Positions 26,007-35,140 of a DNA stretch of 64,000 bases are shown in pieces. A program made the translations under genes and the position numbers. Each line of letters begins with the position of its first letter. Within the stretch, counting starts at the first letter, position 1. Origin of the DNA: Halomontanus rarus (GTDB taxonomy: Archaea; Halobacteriota; Halobacteria; Halobacteriales; Natrialbaceae); NCBI RefSeq assembly GCF_029338335.1, contig NZ_CP119796.1. The stretch is one strand, 5' to 3'. The notes below the pieces were generated by a model. It ran no database searches and was not told the origin of the DNA. It saw nothing but the letters and a program-made list of their open reading frames with translations.

Positions 26007-26441
26007 CTATTCGTCCGAACACGAGCGCAGCGTCGCGAGCGCCTGCTGGCACTCGTCGGTCGCCCGATACCCGCGTTCGCCGCCGACCTCGGCCTCCTCG
26101 ATCAGACCGGTCGCGGTGAACTCGGCGAGTCGGCCGTGGAGGTCGCTCTCGCACATGTCGTAGGTGTCGAGGAGGTGGCGGACGCCGATCGGGCCGCGAT
26201 CGGCCAGTTCGATCAGGAGTCCGAGGCTCGGGTCGTCGTGGACGCTTCGGAGGAGCGTTCGAACGGGCTCGCTGACGCCGTGAGCGGCCGTCTCGAGCGG
26301 GCTGTCACCGGATACGATCTCGAGGCGATCGTTCTGGACGTAACATTCGTGGCCGGTCGACGGGTCGCGAATGAGACTCGCGTCGCCGGATTGTTTGAGA
26401 ACGAGGTAGCGGTTGCCGTCGTCGTCTCTGACTGTCTTCAT
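26007..26441 (-). CDS. Haloarchaeal protein with C-terminal winged helix
   Basis: 144 residues. The first half forms short strands (NRYLVLKQSGDASLIRDPSTG ... CYVQNDRLEIV). The second half is a winged helix: LGLLIELADRGPIGVRHLLDTY, then CESDLHGRLAEFTATGLIEEAEV and wing GGERGYRAT. A homologous gene is usual beside mre11-rad50 in haloarchaea as I recall, so a link to DNA repair regulation is possible but inferred. It lies three bases after the preceding membrane-protein gene, hence likely one operon. Confidence 0.75.
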   Translation of the reverse strand: MKTVRDDDGNRYLVLKQSGDASLIRDPSTGHECYVQNDRLEIVSGDSPLETAAHGVSEPVRTLLRSVHDDPSLGLLIELADRGPIGVRHLLDTYDMCESDLHGRLAEFTATGLIEEAEVGGERGYRATDECQQALATLRSCSDE

Positions 26442-26444
26442 GGG

Positions 26445-26999
26445 TCAGTTCTGGTCTGTTTCGGGTGCGTCGGATTCGGAGCTGCGAGTTGACTGCGTTT
26501 CGGTCGTCGGGTCCGTGTTTGTGTGACGGTCGGCACTCTGTTCGTCTCTATTTCCGCCGTCGTCGTTATTTTCGCCGTCGCCATCCCCGTCGTCGTCACC
26601 GCCATTTTCGTTCCCGCTCTCGCTCGATGCGTCGTCCGTATCCGAGTCAGCGTCAGCGCTCGCGAGCGAATTCTCTCGGAGCTTCGGACGAACGGTCCGA
26701 TACCGGCGGCCCGCGAGCGCCAGAAGGACGACACCGCCGACGAGGAGGACGACCCCGTAGGTCGGATCGTATCCGAACGCGAGCAGGAGGATTCCGAGCG
26801 ACCCCGCGAGGAACGCAGCGTTGAGCGTGAGAACGATGAGCCAGAAGCCGGCCTGAATCTCGCTCGGCACGTCGGCCTCGGTCGTCTTCACCTCGGGAAT
26901 GGACACGTCCGGAACGGTGAGCGAGTCCGACTCCGGATCGTGGAGGTCCTCCTCCGGGTCGTACTCCTCCGGCTCGTGCTCGGTTCGCTCGAACACCAC
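26445..26999 (-). CDS. Two-helix membrane protein with acidic tail
   Basis: 184 residues. An acidic cytosolic part (about 1-50, PEEYDPEEDLHDPESD), two hydrophobic segments (about 52-74 and 80-98), then a long Asp/Asn/Gly-rich tail of about 75 residues (GNENGGDDDGDGDGENNDDGG). Unknown function. The tail is low complexity and probably unfolded. It shares strand and spacing with the winged-helix gene downstream. Confidence 0.7.
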   Translation of the reverse strand: MVFERTEHEPEEYDPEEDLHDPESDSLTVPDVSIPEVKTTEADVPSEIQAGFWLIVLTLNAAFLAGSLGILLLAFGYDPTYGVVLLVGGVVLLALAGRRYRTVRPKLRENSLASADADSDTDDASSESGNENGGDDDGDGDGENNDDGGNRDEQSADRHTNTDPTTETQSTRSSESDAPETDQN

Positions 27000-27039
27000 A
27001 CTCGAGTGGAAGGGAAGTTCGTAGAAAAGGGTTGCCTAA

Positions 27040-27231
27040 CTAGGCCAGATCCTTGAGCGGGAGTGTTCGGGAGGTCTCGACCCACGCGAGGGGATTCTCC
27101 GCGTCGTAGAAGACGATACTCTCGTCGGTCTCGTACGACTCGATCGTCGCGATGCTTGCCGGTTCGCCACGTCGAATGCTGTCGTCCGTCCTGCCGTTGT
27201 CGTCGTCCGTACGAGTGGGCACTTCAGTCAC
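27040..27231 (-). CDS. Small conserved haloarchaeal protein
   Basis: 63 residues from GTG 27231. The region SIATIESYETDESIVFYDAENPLAWVETSRTLPL is a compact pattern seen in short haloarchaeal proteins; no function is known to me. A ttaat box centred about 28 bases before the GTG supports a leaderless GTG start. It is divergent from polB across 135 bases. Confidence 0.65.
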   Translation of the reverse strand: MTEVPTRTDDDNGRTDDSIRRGEPASIATIESYETDESIVFYDAENPLAWVETSRTLPLKDLA

Positions 27232-27257
27232 CTCGTGATGTGCTATGTGTTACCACA

Positions 27258-27262
27258 TTAAA
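27258..27262 (-). promoter_or_regulatory. TATA-like box of the 63-residue gene
   Basis: Minus-strand TTTAAT centred 28 bases before GTG 27231; it decides for the GTG start. Confidence 0.5.
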
Positions 27263-27336
27263 TGTCTTATTGCCGGACGTGTAACAGGTTCGAGTAGAAG
27301 GAATGTGGCAGGACTGCCGGCACGCGATTGCGGAGG

Positions 27337-27343
27337 TTTTTAA
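27337..27343 (+). promoter_or_regulatory. TATA-like box of polB
   Basis: TTTTTAA centred 27 bases before ATG 27367. It rules out the upstream in-frame ATG at 27328, which would precede the box. Confidence 0.6.
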
Positions 27344-27366
27344 CTGGCCCATCCGTACCGAACCCC

Positions 27367-30084
27367 ATGACTGACGAGGGGCAAACCGGACTCGCGGACT
27401 ACGCAAACGGGTCCGCACAACGACCCGAGGAGGAGGCGATCGCCGTCGCCGGCAACGGCGGTTCGACGGGGTCGGAAGTGGTCGACGTTCTCGAGGAGAC
27501 CCTGCCCGAGTCGCAAGGGGACCTCGAACTGGCGGTGATGCAGGTCGATTACACGATCGCCGGTCGGGGCGACGACGAGCGGCCGATCATGCACGTCTTC
27601 GGTCGGACGGCCGCAGGCGACCTCGAGCACGTTCGAGTCGTCGGCTTTCGACCGTACTTCTACGCGCCGACGGCGACGCTCTCGGACGGCGACCTCCAGG
27701 ACGACCGGATCACGGGCTGGGAGGAAACCGACGAGAACGGCGACCCCTACGAGAGTATCCGAGGCGAGAAACTCACGAAGATCTTCGGGCAGACGCCCCG
27801 AGACGTCGGGAACATCCGTGACGAGTTCGACCACTTCGAGGCAGACATCCTCTTCCCGAACCGGTTCCTGATCGACAAGGACATCCGGAGCGGGATCCGA
27901 GTGCCGGAGCGCAGAAGCGACGACGGGGAGTCGCTGATCGTCCCTCACGACGAAGTCGAGGCCGCCGACGTCGACGCAGATCCGCGGGTGCTGACCTTCG
28001 ACATCGAGGTCGACGACCGCTCTGGGTTTCCGGAAGACGGCGAGGAACCCATCGTCTGTCTCACGAGCCACGATTCCGACCGCGACGAGTACGTCATGTG
28101 GCTCTACGAGGCCCCGGTCGGCGACGGCGAGATCCCCACAGAAATCGAGGACTACGACCCCATCGAAGGCGAGATCAACCACGAGGTCCGGTGTTTCGAG
28201 GAAGAGGAGGCGATGCTCGAGGCGTTTCTGGACTACGTCGACGAGACCGACCCGGACGTCCTCACCGGTTGGAACTTCGAGGACTTCGACGCGCCCTACT
28301 TCCTCGACCGCCTCGAGGTCAAGAACGGTCCCCACCACGAGTACGATCTAAACCCCGACCGCCTCTCGCGGGTGAACGAGGTCTGGAGCGGCGGCTGGGG
28401 CGGCCCCGACGTCAAGGGGCGCGTGGTCTTCGACCTGCTGTACGCCTACAAGCAGACCGTCTTCTCCGAACTCGATTCCTACCGGCTGGACGCCGTCGGC
28501 GAGGAGGAACTCGGCGTCGGCAAGGAACGGTACGCCGGCGACATCGGCGACCTCTGGGAGGGCGACCCGACGAAATTGCTCGAGTACAACCTCCGGGACG
28601 TCGAACTCTGCGTGGAACTCGACCGCAAGCAGAGCATCATCTCCTTCTGGAACGAAGCGCGCAAACTGGTCGGCTGTAAGTTAGAGGACGCGCCGACGGC
28701 CGGTGACGCGGTGGACATGTACGTCCTCCACGAAGCCCACGGGGAATTCGCGCTTCCCTCGAAAGGCCAACAGGAGGCCGAAGAGTTCGAGGGAGGGGCA
28801 GTGTTCGAGCCGATTACGGGAGTCAAAGAGAACGTCTCCGTCCTCGACCTGAAGTCCCTCTACCCGATGTCGATGGTGACGATCAACGCGTCTCCGGAGA
28901 CGAAGGTCGATCCGGAGACGTACGAAGGAGAGACGTATCGGACGCCGACGGGCATCCACTTTCGAAAGGAGCCCGACGGAATGATCAGGGAGATGGTCGA
29001 CGAACTCCTGACCGAACGCGAGGAGAAGAAGGGACTCCGAAACGAACACGAACCCGGATCCGAGCAGTACGAACGTTACGATCGCCAGCAAGCGGCCGTC
29101 AAGGTCATCATGAACAGCTTGTACGGCGTTTTTGGGTGGGACCGCTTCCGACTCTACGATCAGGCGATGAGCGCCGGCGTCACCTCGACGAATCGGGCGG
29201 TCATCTCGTTCACCGAAACGGCGGCCAACGAGATGGGGTACGACGTCGCCTACGGCGACACCGACTCGGTCATGTTAGAACTCGGACCGGAGGTCTCGAA
29301 GGAGGAGGCCATCGAGCAGTCCTTCGAGATCGAGGAGTACATCAACGGACGCTACGACGACTTCGCTCGCGAGGACCTGAACGCCGAGAAGCACCGCTTC
29401 CAGATCGAGTTCGAGAAACTCTACCGCCGGTTCTTTCAGGCGGGGACGAAGAAACGCTACGCCGGCAACATCGTCTGGAAGGAGGGTAAGGACGTCGACG
29501 ACATCGATATCACCGGCTTCGAGTACAAGCGCTCGGACATCGCGCCGATCACCAAGGAAGTCCAGCACCGGGTCATCGAGATGATCGTCCGCGAGGGCGA
29601 CGTCGAGGCGATGAAAGAGTACGTCCACGACGTCATCGAGCGGGTCCGAACCGGCGACGTGAGCTACGAGGAGATCGCCATCCCCGGCGGGATCGGAAAG
29701 CGCCTGAACGACTACGACACCGACACCGCACAGGTCCGCGGCGCGAAGTACGCGAACCTGGTCTTGGGGACGAACTTCGACCGCGGCAGCAAACCAAAGC
29801 GACTCTACCTGAAGCGCGTCGATCCCGAGTTCTTCCGCCGAATGGAAACGGAGGAAGGCTTCGACGCGCGTACCGATCCGCTCTACGGGGCGTTCAAGCG
29901 CGACCCCGACGTCATCTGCTTCGAGTACGACGACCAGATCCCCGAAGAGTTCGAAGTCGACCACGACGTCATGCTCGAGAAAACGTTGAAGGGACCGATC
30001 GAGCGAGTTCTCGAGGCGCTGGGTATCTCCTGGGAGGAAGTCAAGAGCGGGCAGGAACAGACCGGGCTCGACAGCTTCATGTAA
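27367..30084 (+). CDS. polB: DNA polymerase, family B (replicative), intein-free
   Basis: 905 residues. The 3'-5' exonuclease begins with TFDIEV (Asp212, Glu214). Polymerase motif A is LKSLYPMSM near 494 and motif C is YGDTDSVM at 629-636 with both catalytic Asp. The C terminus QTGLDSFM is a PCNA-binding PIP box. Many haloarchaeal PolB genes carry one to three inteins at motif A, motif B or YGDTDS; all these sites are uninterrupted here. The N-terminal 60 residues are a haloarchaeal acidic extension. Confidence 0.97.
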   Translation: MTDEGQTGLADYANGSAQRPEEEAIAVAGNGGSTGSEVVDVLEETLPESQGDLELAVMQVDYTIAGRGDDERPIMHVFGRTAAGDLEHVRVVGFRPYFYAPTATLSDGDLQDDRITGWEETDENGDPYESIRGEKLTKIFGQTPRDVGNIRDEFDHFEADILFPNRFLIDKDIRSGIRVPERRSDDGESLIVPHDEVEAADVDADPRVLTFDIEVDDRSGFPEDGEEPIVCLTSHDSDRDEYVMWLYEAPVGDGEIPTEIEDYDPIEGEINHEVRCFEEEEAMLEAFLDYVDETDPDVLTGWNFEDFDAPYFLDRLEVKNGPHHEYDLNPDRLSRVNEVWSGGWGGPDVKGRVVFDLLYAYKQTVFSELDSYRLDAVGEEELGVGKERYAGDIGDLWEGDPTKLLEYNLRDVELCVELDRKQSIISFWNEARKLVGCKLEDAPTAGDAVDMYVLHEAHGEFALPSKGQQEAEEFEGGAVFEPITGVKENVSVLDLKSLYPMSMVTINASPETKVDPETYEGETYRTPTGIHFRKEPDGMIREMVDELLTEREEKKGLRNEHEPGSEQYERYDRQQAAVKVIMNSLYGVFGWDRFRLYDQAMSAGVTSTNRAVISFTETAANEMGYDVAYGDTDSVMLELGPEVSKEEAIEQSFEIEEYINGRYDDFAREDLNAEKHRFQIEFEKLYRRFFQAGTKKRYAGNIVWKEGKDVDDIDITGFEYKRSDIAPITKEVQHRVIEMIVREGDVEAMKEYVHDVIERVRTGDVSYEEIAIPGGIGKRLNDYDTDTAQVRGAKYANLVLGTNFDRGSKPKRLYLKRVDPEFFRRMETEEGFDARTDPLYGAFKRDPDVICFEYDDQIPEEFEVDHDVMLEKTLKGPIERVLEALGISWEEVKSGQEQTGLDSFM

Positions 30085-30164
30085 CGGTCGTCGAACGCTG
30101 CCACCCCGTTTCTTTCTCCACTCGAGTCAGATCCGAACCGGTGCTTTTCCACACAGGGCCCGGC

Positions 30165-30170
30165 TTTATC
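30165..30170 (+). promoter_or_regulatory. TATA-like box of the ASRT-oxidase operon
   Basis: TTTATC lies about 30 bases before GTG 30198. It supports that GTG as a leaderless start and excludes the ATG-type start at 30141. Confidence 0.5.
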
Positions 30171-30197
30171 CCCGCGTTCGGTGAGAGTCCGAGACGG

Positions 30198-30578
30198 GTG
30201 ACTCCCGTGATCGGAAAACAACGCTGGGCCATCGCCGACGGCTACATTCCGGAGGAGAGTACCGGCCCCGAACCCGAACTGGCCAGCCACGACACCATCT
30301 GTCTCCTGAACGCCGGCGACGAGGAGGCAACCGTCGAACTCGAGGTGTTCTTCACCGACCGGGAACCGGTCGGCCCCTACGAGGAGACGGTCCCCCCCAA
30401 TCGGACCAAACACGTTCGATTCGACGGACTCGAGGACCCCGAGGAGATTCCGAACGGAACGCCGTTCGCCTGTGTCGTCGAGTCGGACGTGCCGATCGTC
30501 TGCCAGCAGACGCGACTGGACTCGCGGCAGGCCGAAAACGCCCTTTTAAGTACGATCGCACACGCGGGCGATTCCTGA
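30198..30578 (+). CDS. Sensory rhodopsin transducer-like (ASRT) protein, copy 1
   Basis: 126 residues from GTG 30198. WAIADGYIPEESTGPEPELASHD, CLLNAGDEEA, and the ending TRLDSRQAENALLSTIAHA match the Anabaena sensory rhodopsin transducer family (single beta-sandwich domain). Comparative work has proposed that this superfamily binds small molecules such as sugars. The last base of its stop codon is the first base of the oxidase ATG, so the two are translationally coupled. No rhodopsin gene lies nearby. It is paralogous to the protein starting at 31927. Confidence 0.85.
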   Translation: MTPVIGKQRWAIADGYIPEESTGPEPELASHDTICLLNAGDEEATVELEVFFTDREPVGPYEETVPPNRTKHVRFDGLEDPEEIPNGTPFACVVESDVPIVCQQTRLDSRQAENALLSTIAHAGDS

Positions 30579-31930
30579 TGGCGGCCGAGGAGGGCGATGG
30601 AGGCCGGGAAGCGGAGAGCGTCCCGACGGAATCCGTCGAGGAGTGGGCGAACTGGTCCGGCAATCTCACGTTCACTCCCGCGGGAATCGCCAAACCCGAG
30701 AGCGAGGAAGCGGTTCAGGAGATCGTCCGACAGTGTGCCGACGTGGGTCGAACGGTCAGGGTCGTCGGCGCCGGCCACTCGTGGACGCCGGTCGTCGAAA
30801 CCGACGATCTGCTCGTCTCCCTCGATGAGATGACCGGGATGGTCGACCACGACCGCGAGGCGAACACGGCGACCATCCTCGGCGGGACGACGCTCCAGGA
30901 GGCCGCCCTCGAGATTCAATCGGCGAACCTTGCGATGCCGAACCTCGGCGACGTCTCGATGCAGACGGTCGCCGGGGCGTTCGGCACCGGAACGCACGGG
31001 ACGGGCACCGAGTTCGGCAATCTCGCGACGACGCTCCGCGGCGGTCGAATGGTCACCGGCACCGGCGAGATCCGCGAGTTCGACGCCGACGAGGATCCGG
31101 AGTTTCTGAACGCGGTCCGCGTTTCTCTGGGCACGCTCGGGGTATTCACCGAACTCGAACTCGAGCTCGTCCCCGCGTACAAACTCGAGCGACGGGAGTA
31201 CTGTACGACCTTCGAGCAGTGTCGCGACCACATCGAGGACTTAGAGCGGGAGAACCGCAACTTCGACTTCTACTGGTATCCGCGGTCGGACGAGGTCAAA
31301 CTCCGGTTGCTCAACGGGCCGGGGGGCGGGACCGACCCGGCGGACCTGGAGTACGCCTCGCTGGTCCAGAAGGAGACCGACTGGTGGAACCAGATCATCC
31401 CCGAACACAACGAGATGGCCCGCAAGTTCGAGGAGATGGAGTACGCCGTCCCCGCCGACGAGGCCGAGGAGTGCTTCCTCGAGGTTCGCGACCGCATCCG
31501 CGAGGAGTGGCGCGCCGACGCCGGTTGGCGAGTCCTCCGACGAACCGTCGCCGCCGACGACACCTACCTATCGGCGGATTACGGCCGCGAGACGGTGACG
31601 ATGGGGATCATCCAGAACGCCTCCCTCGAGTACGCAGAGTACTTCGAGGACATCGAGGAGATCTTCAAGCGCTACGACGGTCGGCCCCACTGGGGGAAGC
31701 GTCACACTCGCCGCGCCGGTGAGCTACGAGAGCTGTATCCGAAGTGGGATCGGTTTCAGGAGGTCCGACGGGAGATGGATCCGGACGGCGTGTTCGTGAG
31801 CGAATATTTGACCGAATTGCTCGAGGGGGACAAAGATCGGTCGCCGTTAGTGGAGGAGCGTGGGGAGTCGGAGACTGAGGGAGAGCAAACGGAAGATGAG
31901 GAAGAGGAGGAGGAGGGAGAGAACACATGA
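30578..31930 (+). CDS. FAD-linked sugar/lactone oxidase (D-arabinono-1,4-lactone oxidase type)
   Basis: 450 residues. An N-terminal FAD-binding domain of the VAO type contains RVVGAGHSWTPVV with His67, the usual site of covalent FAD attachment, and GTGTHGTGTEFGNLA. The C-terminal ALO domain ends with the typical HWGKRHTRR ... YPKWDRFQEVRREMDPDGVFVSEYL. Members oxidise aldonolactones or alditols with oxygen, making hydrogen peroxide. After this comes an acidic tail (EDEEEEEEGENT). It is coupled at both ends to ASRT-like genes. The substrate is unknown. Confidence 0.9.
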   Translation: MAAEEGDGGREAESVPTESVEEWANWSGNLTFTPAGIAKPESEEAVQEIVRQCADVGRTVRVVGAGHSWTPVVETDDLLVSLDEMTGMVDHDREANTATILGGTTLQEAALEIQSANLAMPNLGDVSMQTVAGAFGTGTHGTGTEFGNLATTLRGGRMVTGTGEIREFDADEDPEFLNAVRVSLGTLGVFTELELELVPAYKLERREYCTTFEQCRDHIEDLERENRNFDFYWYPRSDEVKLRLLNGPGGGTDPADLEYASLVQKETDWWNQIIPEHNEMARKFEEMEYAVPADEAEECFLEVRDRIREEWRADAGWRVLRRTVAADDTYLSADYGRETVTMGIIQNASLEYAEYFEDIEEIFKRYDGRPHWGKRHTRRAGELRELYPKWDRFQEVRREMDPDGVFVSEYLTELLEGDKDRSPLVEERGESETEGEQTEDEEEEEEGENT

Positions 31931-32331
31931 CCGACGAGACCGAGCAAGAACCCGACGACGAGGGACCGGTCGGCGACACCGAGTGGGTGATTCCCGGCGG
32001 CCACGTCCCCGCCGACAGCACCGGCCCGGAACCGGAGATGGTCAGCCACGATCGGCTCTGTCTGTTGAACGCCGGCGAGAAGCTGTCGACCGCCGAAATC
32101 ACACTCTCGTACGCCGACGGCCGTGAGGCCGGCCCCTACCTGCTCACCGTCGCCGCCAGGCGTGTCCGCCACGTCCGGATCAACGACCTGATCGACCCCT
32201 ACGCGCCGCCGCTGGACGAGGACTACGCCGTAATCCTCGAGTGCAACGAACCGCTCGTCGTCCAGTTCGAGCGATTGGACTCCCGGCAGGCCGAGAACGC
32301 GACGTTCTCGACGATGGCCTACGGAGAGTAG
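31927..32331 (+). CDS. Sensory rhodopsin transducer-like (ASRT) protein, copy 2
   Basis: 134 residues; the ATG overlaps the oxidase stop (ATGA). It shares with copy 1 STGPEPE..SHD..CLLNAG, GPY..TV and RLDSRQAEN, while the loops differ. An extra acidic N terminus of about 20 residues is present. Two copies around one enzyme suggest that they act with it, perhaps binding its substrate or product; this is inference. Confidence 0.85.
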   Translation: MTDETEQEPDDEGPVGDTEWVIPGGHVPADSTGPEPEMVSHDRLCLLNAGEKLSTAEITLSYADGREAGPYLLTVAARRVRHVRINDLIDPYAPPLDEDYAVILECNEPLVVQFERLDSRQAENATFSTMAYGE

Positions 32332-32382
32332 TCGCGTGTCGGTCGGCTCCGAGAGACCTGGAGTCGGTGCGGTCTTTGGGGC

Positions 32383-32763
32383 CTATCCGAGAACCGCCGC
32401 GGCCGCCTCGAGGAGGGTCATCGCGACGAACAGCGCACCGACGAATACGGCGGCGATGACTGTCGGCGACCGGTTTCGTCCGGACGCGTACCTCGCTGCG
32501 CCGGAACCGATGGCGACCGAGAGCGCGATCATCCAGCCGAGAACCACGAACCAGAATCCGACGGCCGACGGCTGGACGTGCGCGAGAATCCAACCGGGAA
32601 GAGCGGGATAGAAGACGTCCGGATACAGCAGGGCGAGCGTCTCGTACCGATGATACGGAAACCTCGTGGCGAGCGCGCCGTCGAGCTGTAGAACGCCACC
32701 CCACCACACGATTAACAGTCCGAAAGCGACTCCCGAGGCCTCGAGTATGGATCTTCGGTTCAC
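32383..32763 (-). CDS. Three-helix membrane protein, unknown function
   Basis: 126 residues. Hydrophobic segments at about 10-27, 64-90 and 101-124; the loop between the first two (LDGALATRFPYHRYETLALLYPD) is periplasm-like in composition. Start at 32763. It is convergent with the second ASRT gene. No family recognised. Confidence 0.6.
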   Translation of the reverse strand: MNRRSILEASGVAFGLLIVWWGGVLQLDGALATRFPYHRYETLALLYPDVFYPALPGWILAHVQPSAVGFWFVVLGWMIALSVAIGSGAARYASGRNRSPTVIAAVFVGALFVAMTLLEAAAAVLG

Positions 32764-32932
32764 GGGTAACCGTAATGCGTCTGCTGGCGTTACCGGGACA
32801 TCGTTCGGGGAGCGGCTTCACCGTGGTGGAGACGCACAGCGGGTAAGGAGTCGGTTCACAGGGGCGGTCGTCCGGAGAGAGTTCGACGGCGTCGGCCGCC
32901 GGAATCGGCATCGCTCGCTTTCATACCGGGTG

Positions 32933-32937
32933 TTAAT
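32933..32937 (+). promoter_or_regulatory. TATA-like box of the Gfo/Idh/MocA gene
   Basis: TTAAT centred 27 bases before ATG 32962, fitting a leaderless transcript. Confidence 0.5.
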
Positions 32938-32961
32938 GTCCGTGGCCGAAGAGACATCCGT

Positions 32962-33948
32962 ATGCGATTTGGCATCCTCAGCACGGCGGACATCGGCCGA
33001 CGAGCCGTCGTTCCCGCCATCGAGAAGACCGACCACGAGGTCGTCGCCGTCGCCTCCCGCGACGAGGAGAACGCCCGGCAGTACGCCGACGACTTCGAGA
33101 TCCCGACCAGCTACGGGAGCTACGAGGCCCTCCTCGAGGCGGATATCGACGCGATCTACAATCCGCTCCCGAACGCGCTCCACGCCGAGTGGACCCGGCG
33201 GGCGGCGGACGCGGGACTCGACGTCCTCTGCGAGAAGCCGTTGACGGTCGACGCCAGCGCGGCGACGGCGCTGTTCGACTACTGCGAGGACGCCGGCGTC
33301 ACGGTGATGGAGGCGTTCATGTACCACTTTCACCCCCGAACCGAGCGAGCGCGGGAACTCGTCCGCGAGGAACTCTCGACGATCCGGTCGGTGGAGTCGA
33401 CGTTCACGTTCTCCCTGCGCGGCGATCCCGACGATATCCGTCTCTCGCCGTCGCTCGCGGGCGGGAGCCTGATGGACGTCGGTTGTTACGCCGTCAGCGC
33501 GACGCGCGGGTTCCTCGGCGACCCCGATCGGATACACGCCCACGCGCTGGACACGCGCGACTGCGGCGTCGACACGGACCTCGTCGCCCAGTTCGAGTAC
33601 GACGATCCGGGCGCTCACGCACAGATTCGATGCGGGTTCGACACTCAGCACCGCCAGCACTACCGCGTCGACGCCGAAAACGGCTGGCTCGAGGCCGAGA
33701 ACGTCTTCAATCCCGGCCCCGATGCTGCCGTCTCGTTCACCTACAGCGCGGACGGCGAGGAGACGACCGAGACGTTCGACCCCGAAGACGCCTACCGACT
33801 CGAGGTCGAGGCGTTCGCGGACGCCGCCGAGAGCGGAAGCGAGCCGCCAGTCGGTCGAACGGAGACCGTCGCGAACATGCGAGCGATCGACGCGATTTAC
33901 GAGAGCGCCGACCGCGGCGTACCCGTCGCGCTCGAGGACTCTCGCTGA
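32962..33948 (+). CDS. Gfo/Idh/MocA-family NAD(P)-dependent sugar dehydrogenase
   Basis: 328 residues. The Rossmann start MRFGILSTADIGRRAVVPAI binds the nucleotide. CEKPL (Lys about 93) and SLMDVGCYAVSATR (about 170-183) are the catalytic family motifs. It resembles the haloarchaeal D-xylose/glucose dehydrogenase (Gfo6-like) group, but the sugar cannot be told from sequence. It lies about 0.6 kb after the oxidase operon, so both may act in the same oxidative sugar route. Confidence 0.9.
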   Translation: MRFGILSTADIGRRAVVPAIEKTDHEVVAVASRDEENARQYADDFEIPTSYGSYEALLEADIDAIYNPLPNALHAEWTRRAADAGLDVLCEKPLTVDASAATALFDYCEDAGVTVMEAFMYHFHPRTERARELVREELSTIRSVESTFTFSLRGDPDDIRLSPSLAGGSLMDVGCYAVSATRGFLGDPDRIHAHALDTRDCGVDTDLVAQFEYDDPGAHAQIRCGFDTQHRQHYRVDAENGWLEAENVFNPGPDAAVSFTYSADGEETTETFDPEDAYRLEVEAFADAAESGSEPPVGRTETVANMRAIDAIYESADRGVPVALEDSR

Positions 33949-33981
33949 AGCCTTTTTGCCCGGGTTCGTGGAAGGGGCCCC

Positions 33982-34467
33982 ATGACGACTCACGTCAGCG
34001 ACGAACAGGTGCGCCACTGGATCGACGACGGCGTCGTCCAGCGCGTGACAAGTCACTCGAGCGAGGAGACCGAGTTCAACTTCGAACTCCAGCTCTCGAA
34101 GCTCCCGATCCACGTCATCAAAGAGAAGACCTGGGGACCGATCCGCGTCGTCGGTCGGAACGGGTTCGACACGGACCGAACGAGGGAACTCCTGCGTGAC
34201 GACCAGCAGCGCGGCGAACTCCTCAGCTACATCGGCCCGATGCTCGCGGCGACGCCTGGCTTTTACACCTTTCTAGACGAGGAGGGGGCCTCGAGTCCGA
34301 TCGAGTACGCCGAGACGCTCCAGATCGAGTACCGGATCTACCCCGACGAGGCGAGCCAGCAGGCGCTGATGGACGCCGTGATGGCGATCGGAACGAGCAT
34401 GCGCTACGTGCAGAACGTGGTCGCGGTGCTGGGGACGGCGGATTCGACGGACTCGACGGATGAGTGA
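33982..34467 (+). CDS. Conserved archaeal protein (DUF2299-like)
   Basis: 161 residues. The pattern HWIDDGVVQRVTSHSSEETEF, FNFELQLSKLPIHVIKEK and a helical C terminus (QQALMDAVMAIGTSMRYVQNVVAVL) resembles the DUF2299 group, which has a fold similar to small secretion-type chaperones; I am not certain of the family. It begins 33 bases after the dehydrogenase gene. Function unknown. Confidence 0.7.
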   Translation: MTTHVSDEQVRHWIDDGVVQRVTSHSSEETEFNFELQLSKLPIHVIKEKTWGPIRVVGRNGFDTDRTRELLRDDQQRGELLSYIGPMLAATPGFYTFLDEEGASSPIEYAETLQIEYRIYPDEASQQALMDAVMAIGTSMRYVQNVVAVLGTADSTDSTDE

Positions 34468-35140
34468 CAGTAGGCGAACGTTTGGGTACGTCTCGGGGTT
34501 GTTCTCGGTGAACTGAACGTCACGCTCGCCGGACTGTCGGTGGTGGTTGCGAGGTCGCGGCGACGCTACTCAGAACCGACGCGACTCTCGACGATAATCA
34601 GGGGCACCAGCGACAGCCGTCGCTCACGAAAAGGAGGTCTCGGCGGTCAGAACGTGGCTATCCGGGGTCGAACGTGTAGAACGCCTTAGCGAACGACCGC
34701 GCGGGCATCACAGGTCGGTCGTCCGGCGCTCGTTCCGGGTGGTCGGTCCGAAGGAACACGTCGAGGAGCACCCGCGCGTTGTACAGATCACCGCGAATCC
34801 GTGAAACGACTCGATATCGACCAAGTGCTGGTAGACGAACCCGCTCATCATCGTCGGCGAGTCGTATGTGCGCCCGCTGGCGAAGTGGCGGGTGAATACG
34901 CGGTCTGCGAGGAAGCCAGCAGTAGCGACGAGCCGCGGTTCGGTACGCTCGTCGAGACGGACAGATGGATGAGTCTCGCCAGTAAAGTACGATGGTCGTA
35001 GCGTCTCCCTCGGTGGGATAGCAAACTCACCATTCGTCATCCGTGGCAGGGAACGAGAGATGGTTTATGAATAGATGGTGAGTATGTCGGCATCCACTCG
35101 TCAGGCTACGAGGTTACTACATGGAGCACTTCCGCTAGTA
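34468..35140. other. 673-base stretch without an intact gene
   Basis: Apart from the decayed ORF at 34658-35040 nothing convincing is present. The right end becomes AT-richer, leading into the histidine-phosphatase gene. Confidence 0.5.
34658..35040 (-). pseudogene. Probable decayed ORF
   Basis: Read from ATG 35040, one frame gives plausible protein (LADRVFTRHFASGRTYDSP, SGFVYQHLVDIESFHGF). Coding character then moves to another frame giving NARVLLDVFLRTDHPERAP and RSFAKAFYTFDPG to a TAG at 34658-34660. Together they look like the C-terminal half of one protein with a frameshift near 34795. I do not recognise the family. Confidence 0.3.

Noticed and set aside
27367..30084. Inteins in DNA polymerase B
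   Set aside because: Motif A and YGDTDS are continuous and the length is that of an intein-free enzyme.
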